64,000 bases of DNA from Pararhizobium arenae. Its GTDB lineage: Bacteria > Pseudomonadota > Alphaproteobacteria > Rhizobiales > Rhizobiaceae. Each line of letters begins with the position of its first letter. Within the stretch, counting starts at the first letter, position 1. Under the pieces are notes generated by a model. That model saw only the letters and a program-made list of their open reading frames with translations, did not search any database and was not told the DNA's origin. Both the position numbers and the translations under genes were made by a program. Below, piece after piece: positions 18,171-27,198 of this stretch. The stretch lies in NCBI RefSeq assembly GCF_001931685.1, contig NZ_MOOY01000007.1, positions 176,130 to 240,129 on the forward strand, read 5' to 3'.

Positions 18171-18542
18171 TTGATGATCAAACCAGAGTTAAAACGCCTT
18201 CATAGTCCCGATCATTTCGATCTACATAATCTGACGATAGATGAGAGGACCCCTTTCTCTATTCTCGTGCAAGCCATGTTTTCACCCGAGGGCGAGGATG
18301 GAGAGGAGTCGTTTGATGTGGTTGTTTGTAATTCGTTGTGGGTCACCAACGAAGCGAAAAGAGCGGCATTTTCAGGCCGCCACCATTTGATCGTTGATCA
18401 TTTCGACGTCAAAGAAATCCGTGCGTTCTGGCAGCAGATCGCAGCCCAAAGCACAGGTGCTACCTGGGCCGAGGTCGGCGCAAAGTTCGGGCGGTATGGG
18501 AAGTGGGAGTTCGAAGACTACGTGGACGGCTATGAGCGTTAG
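18171..18542 (+). CDS. Imm8-family immunity protein
   Basis: 123 residues with the layout of immunity protein 8: an early FSILVQAMFSPEGEDGEESFDVVVCNSLWV block, a central HHLIVDHFDVKEI strand-helix, and a terminal TWAEVGAKFGRYGKWEFEDY. The codon use and base composition are more AT-rich than the neighbours, which suggests acquisition. Such proteins neutralise polymorphic contact-dependent or type VI toxins, but no toxin gene lies nearby. The first codons could be either of two adjacent ATGs (18171 or 18174). A strong hairpin terminator follows. Confidence 0.75.
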   Translation: MMIKPELKRLHSPDHFDLHNLTIDERTPFSILVQAMFSPEGEDGEESFDVVVCNSLWVTNEAKRAAFSGRHHLIVDHFDVKEIRAFWQQIAAQSTGATWAEVGAKFGRYGKWEFEDYVDGYER

Positions 18543-18574
18543 ACAGCCATGGCCTCTCCTTCATCCGAACGAAC

Positions 18575-18617
18575 AAAAGGCGGTTCTGCCTTGTTGCTTT
18601 GGCAAAACCGCCTTTTT
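18575..18617 (+). terminator. Rho-independent terminator after the Imm8 gene
   Basis: AAAAGGCGGTT and AACCGCCTTTTT form the stem with the T-run on the plus strand; the complementary A-run makes it usable from the other side for the ABC ATPase gene ending at 18638. Confidence 0.8.
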
Positions 18618-18637
18618 AGCAGTATTTATGATGGAGG

Positions 18638-20269
18638 CTAATTCCCCGCACTCTCCATCCGCCGGGTCGCCAGCACCTTTTCCAGCCAGCCGATTTCCAT
18701 TTCCGGAACCGACTTTAGCAGCAGGTCCGTGTAGTCATCGAACGGGGGTGAAAGCACTTTCGACTTCGCCCCGAAGCGCACCAGCCTGCCCCGGTGCATG
18801 ACGGCGACCGAGTCCGCGATGGCGCGGACGATGGCGATGTCGTGGGTGATAAAGACATAGGAAACAGCAGTTTCCTCCTGCAGCTTCAGAAGAAGATTCA
18901 GGATGCCTTCGGCCACCAGCGGGTCGAGAGCAGAGGTTGGTTCATCGCAGAGGATCAGTTCCGGCTTGGCCGCCAAGGCGCGGGCGATGGCGACGCGCTG
19001 TTTCTGACCGCCGGACAATTCGGCCGGATAGCGGTCGAGGAAACGGTCCCCGAGTTCGATCTGGTCTAGCAGTTCCTTTACCCGCTCCGTCTTCTTGGCG
19101 CCGTGCACGCCGTAATAGAAGGTGATCGGGCGGCCGATGATGTCGCGCACCGTCTGGCGCGGGTTCATCGCGGTATCGGCCATCTGGTAGATCATCTGCA
19201 CCTGGCGTAGCTCGTCCTTGCTCCTGCCCTTCAGCGCTGGCGGCAGTTGCTTACCGTCGAAGGTGATGCGACCTTCGCTGGGCGGCAGCAGGCCGGTGAT
19301 GACGCGGGCAAGCGTCGATTTACCCGAGCCGCTTTCCCCGACGATCGCCAGCGTTTGCCCTTTCGGCAGATGCATGGAAACATCATGCAGCACCTTGAAG
19401 CCGTTGCCGTAAGCGGCGCTGACGTTCTCGATGTTCAAGAGCTTGTCGGACTGGTCGGCAGCCTCGTCGCGCTTGGTCTGGCGCACGCTGACGAGGGCGC
19501 GGGTATAGTCCTGCGCCGGCGCTTCGATGACCTGCTGGGTCGTGCCGTATTCCACCGTCTTGCCATAGCGCAGCACCATGATGTCGTCGGAGATCTGGGC
19601 GACGACGGCAAGATCGTGGGTGATGTAGAGGGCCGCGGTGTGCGTTTCCTCGATCGCGTGCTTGATGGCGGCGAGAACGTCGATCTGGGTGGTGACATCG
19701 AGCGCCGTCGTCGGCTCGTCGAAGACGATCAGCTCCGGGTTGGGGCAGAGCGCCATGGCGGTCATGGCGCGCTGCAATTGGCCGCCGGAGACCTGGTGCG
19801 GATAACGATCGCCGAAGGTATCCGGGTTCGGCAGGCCGAGCACGCGGAAGAGATACAGCGCCCGCTTTTCGGCTTCGGGCCGGCTCATGATCTTGTGGCG
19901 CAGCGACGCCTCGATCACCTGTTCGCCAAGTTTGTGGGCCGGGTTGAAAGCAGCAGCGGCTGATTGCGCGACATAGCAGACCTTGCAGCCGCGCACGGAG
20001 CGGATGCCGCCGCGCCCGAGCGTCAGGATATCCTTGCCGTTCAGCAGCACTTCGCCGCCAACGATGGATGCCCCGCCGCGGCCATAGGCGAGGGCGGACA
20101 GGCCGATGGTCGACTTGCCGGCGCCGGATTCGCCGATCACGCCGAGCACCTTGCCCTTTTCGACGGAGAAGGAGACGCCATCGACAAGCGTTACCGTTTT
20201 TGGCGGTTCGCCCGGCGGGTAGCTGGTCGCTTCGATCTTCAGGTTCTTGACGGTCAACAAATCAGGCAT
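18638..20269 (-). CDS. Dpp/Opp-type ABC transporter ATPase, two nucleotide-binding domains fused
   Basis: 543 residues holding both ATPases in one chain. Domain 1: Walker A GESGAGKST, signature VSGGQLQ, Walker B ELIVFDEPTTALD. Domain 2: Walker A GESGSGKST (around residue 310), signature LSGGQKQR, Walker B ELILCDEPTSALD. This is the DppD-DppF fusion (GsiA-like) common in alphaproteobacteria. The ATG at 20269 is preferred over a GTG at 20275 because GGGAGG lies eight bases before it. It overlaps the permease gene by 8 bases. It energises import of peptides or similar solutes. Confidence 0.92.
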   Translation of the reverse strand: MPDLLTVKNLKIEATSYPPGEPPKTVTLVDGVSFSVEKGKVLGVIGESGAGKSTIGLSALAYGRGGASIVGGEVLLNGKDILTLGRGGIRSVRGCKVCYVAQSAAAAFNPAHKLGEQVIEASLRHKIMSRPEAEKRALYLFRVLGLPNPDTFGDRYPHQVSGGQLQRAMTAMALCPNPELIVFDEPTTALDVTTQIDVLAAIKHAIEETHTAALYITHDLAVVAQISDDIMVLRYGKTVEYGTTQQVIEAPAQDYTRALVSVRQTKRDEAADQSDKLLNIENVSAAYGNGFKVLHDVSMHLPKGQTLAIVGESGSGKSTLARVITGLLPPSEGRITFDGKQLPPALKGRSKDELRQVQMIYQMADTAMNPRQTVRDIIGRPITFYYGVHGAKKTERVKELLDQIELGDRFLDRYPAELSGGQKQRVAIARALAAKPELILCDEPTSALDPLVAEGILNLLLKLQEETAVSYVFITHDIAIVRAIADSVAVMHRGRLVRFGAKSKVLSPPFDDYTDLLLKSVPEMEIGWLEKVLATRRMESAGN

Positions 20270-21089
20270 CGCCACGGCCTCCCTTCAGGCTGGAGGTTCG
20301 TTTCATCAGCCAGTCGACGACAAGGTTGACGCAAATGGCAAGCGCCGCGATCGCACCGCCCGGAATGAGGGCGGCGTTGATACCGAAGATGATGCCGTCC
20401 TTGTTGTCTTTCACCATGCCGCCCCAGTCCGCTGCCGGCGGCTGAATACCCAGGCCGAGGAAGGAGAGGGTGGAGAGGAACAGGATCGAGAAGGCGAAGC
20501 GCAGGCCGAATTCGGCCAAGAGCGGCGAGAGCGTGTTCGGCAGGATTTCGCGGAAGATGATCCAGCCAGTACCTTCGCCGCGCAGGCGTGCCGCCTCGAC
20601 GAATTCCATGACCGCCACATCGAGCGCGACGGCGCGGCCGATGCGAAAGACGCGGGTACTATCCAGCACCGCCATCACCAGGATCAGAATCCAAAGGTGC
20701 TGCGGCAGAACGGCCAGCACGACAAGGGCAAAGATCAGGGTGGGGATCGCCATCATCAGGTCGTTGAACCGGGAAAACAGCTGGTCGATAAAACCGCCGG
20801 TGACGGCGGCCGTGAACGACAGCAGCATGCCCAGCGAAAACGAGATGACGGTTGCCGCCAGCGCCACGAAAATGGTGGTGCGGGCGCCGTAGATCAGGCG
20901 CGACAGCAGATCGCGGCCGAGATTGTCGGTGCCGAGGAGGAAATCGCCGCCGCCGGGCAGCCAGATGTCGCCCACCACCTGGCTTTCGCCATAGGGGGCA
21001 ATGAGCGGGGCAAATAGGGCGCAGATGAGGGCGATCGCGATACCCGCGAAACCGACCCAGGCGCTGATGGGAATGGATCTCAGGTTCAT
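20262..21089 (-). CDS. Dpp/Opp-type ABC transporter permease, DppC type
   Basis: 275 residues with about six membrane helices. The DppC signature is clear: LLGTDNLGRDLLSRLIYGAR near residue 50 and the EAA loop MEFVEAARLRGEGTGWIIFREILPN. The start overlaps the previous gene by 4 bases (ATGA). It forms the channel with the DppB-like subunit. Confidence 0.92.
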   Translation of the reverse strand: MNLRSIPISAWVGFAGIAIALICALFAPLIAPYGESQVVGDIWLPGGGDFLLGTDNLGRDLLSRLIYGARTTIFVALAATVISFSLGMLLSFTAAVTGGFIDQLFSRFNDLMMAIPTLIFALVVLAVLPQHLWILILVMAVLDSTRVFRIGRAVALDVAVMEFVEAARLRGEGTGWIIFREILPNTLSPLLAEFGLRFAFSILFLSTLSFLGLGIQPPAADWGGMVKDNKDGIIFGINAALIPGGAIAALAICVNLVVDWLMKRTSSLKGGRGDA

Positions 21090-22201
21090 CGCGGGTGCCT
21101 TAGTCTTGGATTGGCAAGAATGGCGAGGATATCGGCCGCCATGTTGAGGAAGATGTAGAAGGCGGCGAAGATCAGGCCGCAGGCCTGAACGACCGGCATG
21201 TCACGCACGGTCACCGCATCCACCATATATTGCCCCATGCCTGGATAGACGAAGACAACCTCGACGACGACGACGCCGACGACGAGATAAGCGAGGTTGA
21301 GAGCCACCACGTTGATGACCGGCGCCACGGCGTTGGGAGCCGCGTGGCGGGCGATGATGCGGAAAGCGCCGAGGCCCTTGAGTTCGGCGGTCTCGACATA
21401 GGCCGAGGACATCACATTGAGAATTGCCGCCCGTGTCATGCGCATCATGTGCGCGAGAACGACGAGGACCAATGTAGCCACAGGCAGGGCAATGGCCGAG
21501 AGGCGCTCCAGGAAGCCCATGCTGTCATAGACGGTGGAGGGGAAGGTTGCTACGCCGAACTTGACGGCGAACAGCACGATCAGGATATAGCCGACGAAAA
21601 ATTCCGGCAGCGAAATCGCCGCCAGCGACACGACGTTGATGATCTTGTCCGGCAATCGGTTTCGGAATTGCACGGCGAGCATGCCGAGCCCGATGGCGAG
21701 CGGAATGGAAATGATCGCCGCGAAGAAGGCGAGGAACAGCGAGTTGCCGAGACGCTTGCCGATCTGCTCGCTGACGGAATTGCGGCTGGCCCAGGAGGTG
21801 CCGAAGTCGCCCTGCAGCGCGCCACCGAGCCAGGAGAAATAACGCTCCGTCACGGGCCGGTCGAGACCGAGATCCTTGCGGATGTTTTCGACCGCCTGCG
21901 GGGTCGCCGACTGACCGAGATAGGTCGTCGCGAAATCGCCGGGCAGGGCTTCCACGCCACCGAAGATCATCAGCGACACGGCAAACAGAAGCCCGACGCT
22001 CAGGCCGAGCCGCTGGACGATGAGAGCAGCTAGGGGGCGGCGCAGGCTGAAGCGACGCCAGAAAGTTCCCCCGACAACGCCCGTGTTCATGGTGGCGACA
22101 ACGCCTGATCCGGCAACGGCTGCGGCCTGCGGCTGGAGAGTTCCAGCCGCAGGCGTTTCAGTCGTCGGTGCCGGACCGTTTTCAGGTCCGAGCGCCGCCA
22201 T
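21086..22201 (-). CDS. Dpp/Opp-type ABC transporter permease, DppB type
   Basis: 371 residues. An unusual N-terminal extension of about 60 residues, rich in Ala, Gly and Pro, precedes the first membrane helix (LIVQRLGLSVGLLFAVSLMIFGG). The rest is a standard DppB: GDFATTYLGQSATPQAVENIRKDLGLD, the periplasmic loop, and the EAA region YVETAELKGLGAFRIIARHAAPN. Its ATG shares one base with the stop of the binding-protein gene (TAATG), so translation is coupled. The extension could in principle be dispensable, with an internal start at the ATG for MNTGVVGG. Confidence 0.9.
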   Translation of the reverse strand: MAALGPENGPAPTTETPAAGTLQPQAAAVAGSGVVATMNTGVVGGTFWRRFSLRRPLAALIVQRLGLSVGLLFAVSLMIFGGVEALPGDFATTYLGQSATPQAVENIRKDLGLDRPVTERYFSWLGGALQGDFGTSWASRNSVSEQIGKRLGNSLFLAFFAAIISIPLAIGLGMLAVQFRNRLPDKIINVVSLAAISLPEFFVGYILIVLFAVKFGVATFPSTVYDSMGFLERLSAIALPVATLVLVVLAHMMRMTRAAILNVMSSAYVETAELKGLGAFRIIARHAAPNAVAPVINVVALNLAYLVVGVVVVEVVFVYPGMGQYMVDAVTVRDMPVVQACGLIFAAFYIFLNMAADILAILANPRLRHPR

Positions 22202-23790
22202 TACGCGTCGAGCCAGACGCGGGTTGCGACGTAGCCATTCGACATGTCGTTGCCGATGTCGTGGACATAGCCCTTCACGTTCTTGCCGCAGGCGTTCACG
22301 AAGTCGTTGAACATCGGCAGTATCAGACCGCCTTCGTCACGCACCATCGTTGCCATGGTGCGGTACATGTCCTTGCGCTTGTTCTCGTCGAGTTCCGAGC
22401 GGGCCTCGAGCAGGATCTTGTCGAAGTCCGGACGCAGGAAGCGGGTGTCGTTCCAGTCGGCCGTCGAGAGATAGGCGGTGGAGTACATCTGGTCCTGGGT
22501 CGGGCGGCCACCCCAGTAGGAGGTGGAGAAGGGCTGTACGTTCCAGACGTTTGACCAGTAGCCGTCGCCGGGTTCGCGCTTCACTTCGATCTCGATACCA
22601 GCTTTTTTGGCGCTTTCCTGATAGAGCACGGCCGCATCGACGGCACCCGGGAAGGCAACGTCGGATGTGCGCAGCAGCACCGAGCCGCTGTGGCCGGACT
22701 TCTTGTAGTGGAAGGCCGCCTTGTCCGGATCATAAGCGCGCTGCTCGATGCCTTCCGGGAAGAGGGCATAGGTCGAGTTGATCGGGAAGTCGTTGCCGAC
22801 CTTGCCGTAACCGCCGAGGATCTTGTCGACCATGGTCTCGCGGTCCATCGCGTATTTCAGCGCAAGCCGCAGGTCGTTGTTGTCAAACGGTGCGGTGTTG
22901 CAATGCATGATGAAGACGTAGTGGCCACGGCCGGAGGTCGACAGGATTTCGACGTTCGGGGCCTTCTTCAAAAGGTTCACGGTCTTCGGATCGACGCGGT
23001 TGATATAGTGCACCTGGCCCGAGGAAAGGGCGGCGATGCGGGCGGTCGCGTCGTTCATGTTGATGATTTCGATCGAGTCGACGAAGCCGCGATCCGTGCG
23101 CCAGTCGTCGGCATTCTTTTCAAGCGTTGCGCGCACGCCCGGCTCGAAGCTCGACAGCTTGTACGGACCCGTGCCGATGCCGGCGCCCGGATTGTCGTAG
23201 CCGCCGCCCGGCTGGATGACGAGGTGGTAGTCGGTCAAGAGCAGCGGCAGGTCAGCGTTGCCTTCGGTCAGCACGAGAACGAGGTTGTCGCCGTCGGCCT
23301 TGATTTCCTTGATCGACTTCATGACGCCGAGCGCGCCCGATTCCGACTTCTCGTCGGTGTGGCGCTGCAGGGTCTTCACGACGTCATCAATGGTCAGATC
23401 CTTGCCGTCGTGGAACTTGACGCCCTTGCGGATCTTGAAGGTCCAGGTGGCGGCGTCGGCAGACGGCTCCCAGCTTTCGGCAAGGGCCGGAACCGGCGCG
23501 CCCGTCAGGGGCTCGGATTCGACCAGCATGTCGCCCCAGCAGCGGCCGATGCAGAACATGACCTGCGACAGGAACTTTGCCGGATCGTTCGAGTCGGTGG
23601 CCGAGCCGCCTTCGAGGCCGAGTTTCAGATGGCCGCCGCGCTTGGGCTCCTGCGCCATGGCGCTTGTCGAAAACAGCGTGCCGGCCGTGGTCGCGGCGAT
23701 GCCGAAGGCTGCCGCGCGGCCCATGAACTCGCGGCGGTTCATTTTGCCAAGCGTAACCTGGCTTGTGAGAAAATTCTTGTAGTCGCTCAT
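22201..23790 (-). CDS. Family 5 (DppA/OppA-type) solute-binding protein, second paralogue
   Basis: 529 residues from the ATG at 23790 with AAAGGGAA in front. The leader contains KMNRREFMGRAAAFG, a twin-arginine type motif, with cleavage near TSAMAQ. The mature protein begins EPKRGGHLKLGLEGGSATDSNDP and is closely similar to the protein at 15243-16832. It is the first gene of a complete four-gene importer. Very similar pocket segments (VQPF.TSYWGGRPTQD) in both paralogues suggest related ligands. The ligand is unknown; the family covers peptides, opines and sugars. Confidence 0.9.
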   Translation of the reverse strand: MSDYKNFLTSQVTLGKMNRREFMGRAAAFGIAATTAGTLFSTSAMAQEPKRGGHLKLGLEGGSATDSNDPAKFLSQVMFCIGRCWGDMLVESEPLTGAPVPALAESWEPSADAATWTFKIRKGVKFHDGKDLTIDDVVKTLQRHTDEKSESGALGVMKSIKEIKADGDNLVLVLTEGNADLPLLLTDYHLVIQPGGGYDNPGAGIGTGPYKLSSFEPGVRATLEKNADDWRTDRGFVDSIEIINMNDATARIAALSSGQVHYINRVDPKTVNLLKKAPNVEILSTSGRGHYVFIMHCNTAPFDNNDLRLALKYAMDRETMVDKILGGYGKVGNDFPINSTYALFPEGIEQRAYDPDKAAFHYKKSGHSGSVLLRTSDVAFPGAVDAAVLYQESAKKAGIEIEVKREPGDGYWSNVWNVQPFSTSYWGGRPTQDQMYSTAYLSTADWNDTRFLRPDFDKILLEARSELDENKRKDMYRTMATMVRDEGGLILPMFNDFVNACGKNVKGYVHDIGNDMSNGYVATRVWLDA

Positions 23791-24099
23791 GCCCCTGTTC
23801 CCTTTGTCCGTTGCCAGCCTGATTGGCCGGTCAATCTTGTTTTGTCCGACGAGGTCGCTCGCTATGCGCAGCATGCATGGCAAAGACCCCAACCACCAGT
23901 GTTTTTGCAGCCTTTTCGGCCGTCAATTTCTCATTGCAAGGATTCTGGCGTTCAGCCGATCCTCGTTTTTGCTCAGGCTAGTTTCAAAATCTCCCTTTGT
24001 ATTCACATGAAAATCTGTTCCACTGCATAAGTCTCGCTTATGACAAGCGGCATGCTTTCGGCCGTTTCGTCCGGCGCGTTTCCTCGCGCGCCGTAAGTG
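23791..24099. other. Intergenic promoter region of the Dpp-like operon
   Basis: 309 bases with lower GC than the flanks. It must carry the promoter of the binding-protein gene (minus strand). A GC-rich inverted repeat, CGGCGCG...CGCGCCG, lies at about 24074-24096 just past the CaiD-like gene and could end that transcript. No gene was recognised. Confidence 0.5.
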
Positions 24100-24882
24100 T
24101 TATCGCCCTTTCCAGACGGGATCGCGCTTCTCGGTAAAGGCGCGAGCGCCCTCGAGCTGATCTTCGCTGGAATAGAGAATATCCACCGTCTTCAGCTGAC
24201 GGCGGGTGATCTTGTTCATGGTCGTCTGGAAGGCCTCGCCTTCCGCGGCGCGCACGACTTCCTTGATGGCGGCATAGACGAGCGGCGGCCCGCTTTCGAG
24301 AAGCCGCGCTAGGTCCCAGGCGCGCTCCATCAACTTGTCGGCCGGCAGGATTTCGTTGACGAAGCCCCAGCGATGGGCCTCCGTCACGTCCAGCCAGCGA
24401 CCGGTCAGCAGCATGTCCATGGCGATGTGGTAGGGGATGCGCTTCGGAAGCTTGATCGAGGCGGCATCGGCAACGGTGCCGGAGCGGATTTCGGGCAGCG
24501 CGAAGGTCGCGTGTTCGGCGGCGAGAATGAGATCGGTGGACAGCGCGATTTCGAAGCCGCCGCCGCAGCAGATGCCGTTGATCGCCGCAATGATCGGCTT
24601 GTTGAGATCGCGAAGCTCCTGCATGCCGCCGAAGCCGCCGACGCCGTAATCGCCATCGACAGCATCGCCTGCGGCAGCCGCCTTCAGATCCCATCCCGGA
24701 CAGAAGAATTTTTCACCCGCACCGGTGATGATCGCAACACGCAGGGTCTCGTCATCGCGAAAGTCGCGGAAGATTTCGCCCATGATCCGGGAGGTGACGA
24801 GATCGATCGCATTGGCCTTCGGCCGGTCAATCGTCACTTCCAGAATGCCGCCTTCGCGGCGGGTCTTGATCGGTCCTGTCAT
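24100..24882 (-). CDS. caiD: Carnitinyl-CoA dehydratase / crotonobetainyl-CoA hydratase (CaiD-like)
   Basis: 260 residues, same length class as E. coli CaiD and strikingly alike: RPKANAID at 20-27, LRVAIITGAGEKFF, GWDLKAAA, and the identical C-terminus FTEKRDPVWKGR. The two catalytic glutamates fall at Glu111 (GGGFE) and Glu131 (FALPE). It interconverts L-carnitinyl-CoA and crotonobetainyl-CoA. The start overlaps the acyl-CoA ligase gene by 4 bases (ATGA). In this cluster it probably works in the hydrating direction, turning crotonobetainyl-CoA from gamma-butyrobetaine into carnitinyl-CoA; the direction is inference. Confidence 0.85.
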   Translation of the reverse strand: MTGPIKTRREGGILEVTIDRPKANAIDLVTSRIMGEIFRDFRDDETLRVAIITGAGEKFFCPGWDLKAAAAGDAVDGDYGVGGFGGMQELRDLNKPIIAAINGICCGGGFEIALSTDLILAAEHATFALPEIRSGTVADAASIKLPKRIPYHIAMDMLLTGRWLDVTEAHRWGFVNEILPADKLMERAWDLARLLESGPPLVYAAIKEVVRAAEGEAFQTTMNKITRRQLKTVDILYSSEDQLEGARAFTEKRDPVWKGR

Positions 24883-26954
24883 GCGCGTGTTTTCCTTCGC
24901 CTGATCAGGGCATCGGCCGCGACGGTTCCAGAACCTTCGGGCAGTACCATGATAGGATTGATATCTACTTCTTCGATCATTGAAGCGTTTGAAACGACAT
25001 AGGATGCCACTGATGCGACGGCGCGGACGAGGGCGTCGATATCGCCCTTCGGCTGGCCGCGATAGCCGCCGAGAAGCTTCGCAGTCTTTAGGCCGGACAG
25101 GGTTTCGCGGATCGCCTTGTCATTGGTCGGAAGCGTCAGGATCGCCGAGTCCTCGATGAGTTCGACGAGGATGCCGCCGGCACCGACGGTCAGAACCGGG
25201 CCGGCCACGGGATCGCGCATCGCGCCGACGATCAGCTCCGCCACCGGCTTTGCCACCATCTTTTCGACCAGATAACCGGAGGCAACGCCGGCCATGGCTT
25301 TCGCAGCATCAAGAACGGCATCGCGACTGGCAAGGTTGAGCTTTACCGCGCCGGCTTCGGTCTTGTGGGCAACGCCCTGTCCCTTGAGGACGACAGGGAA
25401 ACCGAGCTTTTCAGCGGCATCGGCTGCCTCTTCTGCTGTGGCGGCGGTGACGCCTTGCGGGATCGTAAGCCCAAAGGCGGCCAGCTCCGTCTTTGCCTCG
25501 TGCTCGGAAAGCGTGACGCTGTCCTCGTCCGCGGCTCGCGACGCTGCCAGCAGCGGCTCGGCCGCCGGTTGCGACCAGTGACGGCTGATTTCTGCTGCGA
25601 TTTCGCAGGCTGTCAGCGCCTCGTCGATGCCGGAGAAGGGCACGACTTTTTCGGCCATCAGCCGCAGCGCCGTTTCCTCCGGCATGTTTTCGCCGAGGCT
25701 GGCGACGACGCCGGCAACAGCGCCGGTTGCCCGCGAGGCATCGATGACGGCGTCGCAGGTGGTGACCCAATCGGCGGCATCGCAGCGATCCTGTCGCGGG
25801 AAATCCAAGACGATGAGGTTCATGGCGTAATCGCCCTTCATCATCGCCGAAAAGGCCGTCGTCTGCTTTTCGCGATTGCCCCAGACGAAGGTGTGGTAAT
25901 CCAGTGGGTTGGAGATCGTTACCATCTCGCCGAGGCTTTCGCGTAGCGGCAGGCGCTGCTCGTCCTTCAGCGCCCGGTAGACCACCTTGCGACCGACGCC
26001 AGCATCCGCCATCAGCGAGGCCTCGCCACCCGAACAGCTCATCGAGGAGATGTCGAAGCTCTTCAGCGTGCCGTGTAGGTGCAGGAGTTTCAGCGTTTCC
26101 AGCAGTGCGGGCAGGGTATCAACGCGGCCGATTCCGAGCCGGGCGAGGAGCGCGGATGATACCGCGTCATTGCCGGCAAGCGAGGCGGTGTGCGAGACGG
26201 TCGCAAGCTGTGCGGCTTCCGATTTTCCGACCTTGAGCGTGACGACAGGTTTGCCGAGTTCCCGTGCCCGCTTCGCCAATCGCTGCAGGGCTTCGATGCT
26301 GTCAAAACCTTCGATATGCAGGCCAACGGCGGTGACGCGCGGGTCTTCGATGACGGCGCAGGCGAGGTCGGACAGCCCGGTCTGCGCCTGGTTGCCGGCG
26401 GTCATCAGATAGGCGAGCGGCAGCCCGCGCATCTGCATGGAGATGTTGCAGGCGATGTTGGAGGACTGGGTGAGGACGGCGACGCCGTTTTCGACGCGCA
26501 GCATGCCGTGCTGGTCGGGCCAGAGCAGGGCGCCATCGAGCATATTGATGAAGCCGTAACAATTCGGCCCGACGATCGCCATGTCGCCAGCCGCTTCGAC
26601 GAGAGCCGATTGCAGCTCATTGCCGTCAGCGAGTTCGTTCACCGCCTCGCGAAAACCCGAGGCGTAGCAGATCGCACCACCTGCACCGCGCGCGGAGAGA
26701 TCACGAATGATCTCGATGGTGAGCTGGCGGTTGACGCCGACGAAGGCGGCATCCGGCGCTGCCGGCAGATCGGTGACCGAGCGGTAGCACTTGCGTCCGA
26801 GCACGTCGTCGAGCTTGGGGTGGACCGGCCAGATTTCGCCGGCAAAGCCCATCTTGTTGCATTGCTCGATCACCCGGCGCGCTTCCTTGCCGCCGAAGAC
26901 GGTAATGGATTTCGGGCGGATGAGACGGTCGAGAGGGCGGGGGGAGGTAGTCAT
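24879..26954 (-). CDS. NDP-forming acyl-CoA ligase (acetate-CoA ligase family)
   Basis: 691 residues from the ATG at 26954. Domains in order: CoA-binding Rossmann domain (about 1-130, SITVFGGKEARRVIEQ), succinyl-CoA-ligase-like domains (about 140-450, containing SMSCSGGEASLMADAG), and a C-terminal ATP-grasp domain (about 470-690, GFPVVLKGQGVAHKTEAGAVKLNL). These enzymes form acyl-CoA from acid, CoA and ATP, releasing ADP. Placed between caiD and an acyl-CoA dehydrogenase gene it is the likely activating enzyme for gamma-butyrobetaine, crotonobetaine or carnitine, taking the place of the AMP-forming CaiC of enterobacteria. The exact substrate is inferred from context. Confidence 0.8.
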   Translation of the reverse strand: MTTSPRPLDRLIRPKSITVFGGKEARRVIEQCNKMGFAGEIWPVHPKLDDVLGRKCYRSVTDLPAAPDAAFVGVNRQLTIEIIRDLSARGAGGAICYASGFREAVNELADGNELQSALVEAAGDMAIVGPNCYGFINMLDGALLWPDQHGMLRVENGVAVLTQSSNIACNISMQMRGLPLAYLMTAGNQAQTGLSDLACAVIEDPRVTAVGLHIEGFDSIEALQRLAKRARELGKPVVTLKVGKSEAAQLATVSHTASLAGNDAVSSALLARLGIGRVDTLPALLETLKLLHLHGTLKSFDISSMSCSGGEASLMADAGVGRKVVYRALKDEQRLPLRESLGEMVTISNPLDYHTFVWGNREKQTTAFSAMMKGDYAMNLIVLDFPRQDRCDAADWVTTCDAVIDASRATGAVAGVVASLGENMPEETALRLMAEKVVPFSGIDEALTACEIAAEISRHWSQPAAEPLLAASRAADEDSVTLSEHEAKTELAAFGLTIPQGVTAATAEEAADAAEKLGFPVVLKGQGVAHKTEAGAVKLNLASRDAVLDAAKAMAGVASGYLVEKMVAKPVAELIVGAMRDPVAGPVLTVGAGGILVELIEDSAILTLPTNDKAIRETLSGLKTAKLLGGYRGQPKGDIDALVRAVASVASYVVSNASMIEEVDINPIMVLPEGSGTVAADALIRRRKTRA

Positions 26955-26982
26955 GCGACGTATCCCTCCGTCGTGCCGAACA

Positions 26983-27178
26983 CCCCCCTCTGCCCTGTCG
27001 GGCATCTCCCCCTCAAGGGGGGAGATTGGATAGCAGCGCCGTCTCGGGCATCTCCGAGTTCCAGGATGCCGATCCTTTTCAAATTAGCTTTCCGCCAGAG
27101 GCTTACGGTTGAGGCCAAAGTTGCCTTCTGCCGATCTCCCCCCTTGAGGGGGAGATGCCCGACAGGGCAGAGGGGGGC
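26983..27178. repeat. Long inverted repeat made of two RIME-like units
   Basis: Two arms of about 45 bases (26983-27027 and 27134-27178) are near-perfect reverse complements of each other, both containing CCCTGTCGGGCATCTCCCCC and an internal CCCCCTCAAGGGGGG hairpin. About 106 bases separate them. It lies between the acyl-CoA dehydrogenase and ligase genes and could form a large stem-loop in the transcript. Confidence 0.8.
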
Positions 27179-27198
27179 ATCACGGCGCATATTCATCC

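Noticed and set aside
26983..27178. CRISPR-like repeat array or insertion sequence ends
   Set aside because: Only two inverted units, no regular spacers and no transposase; the units match the RIME-like repeats elsewhere in the window.
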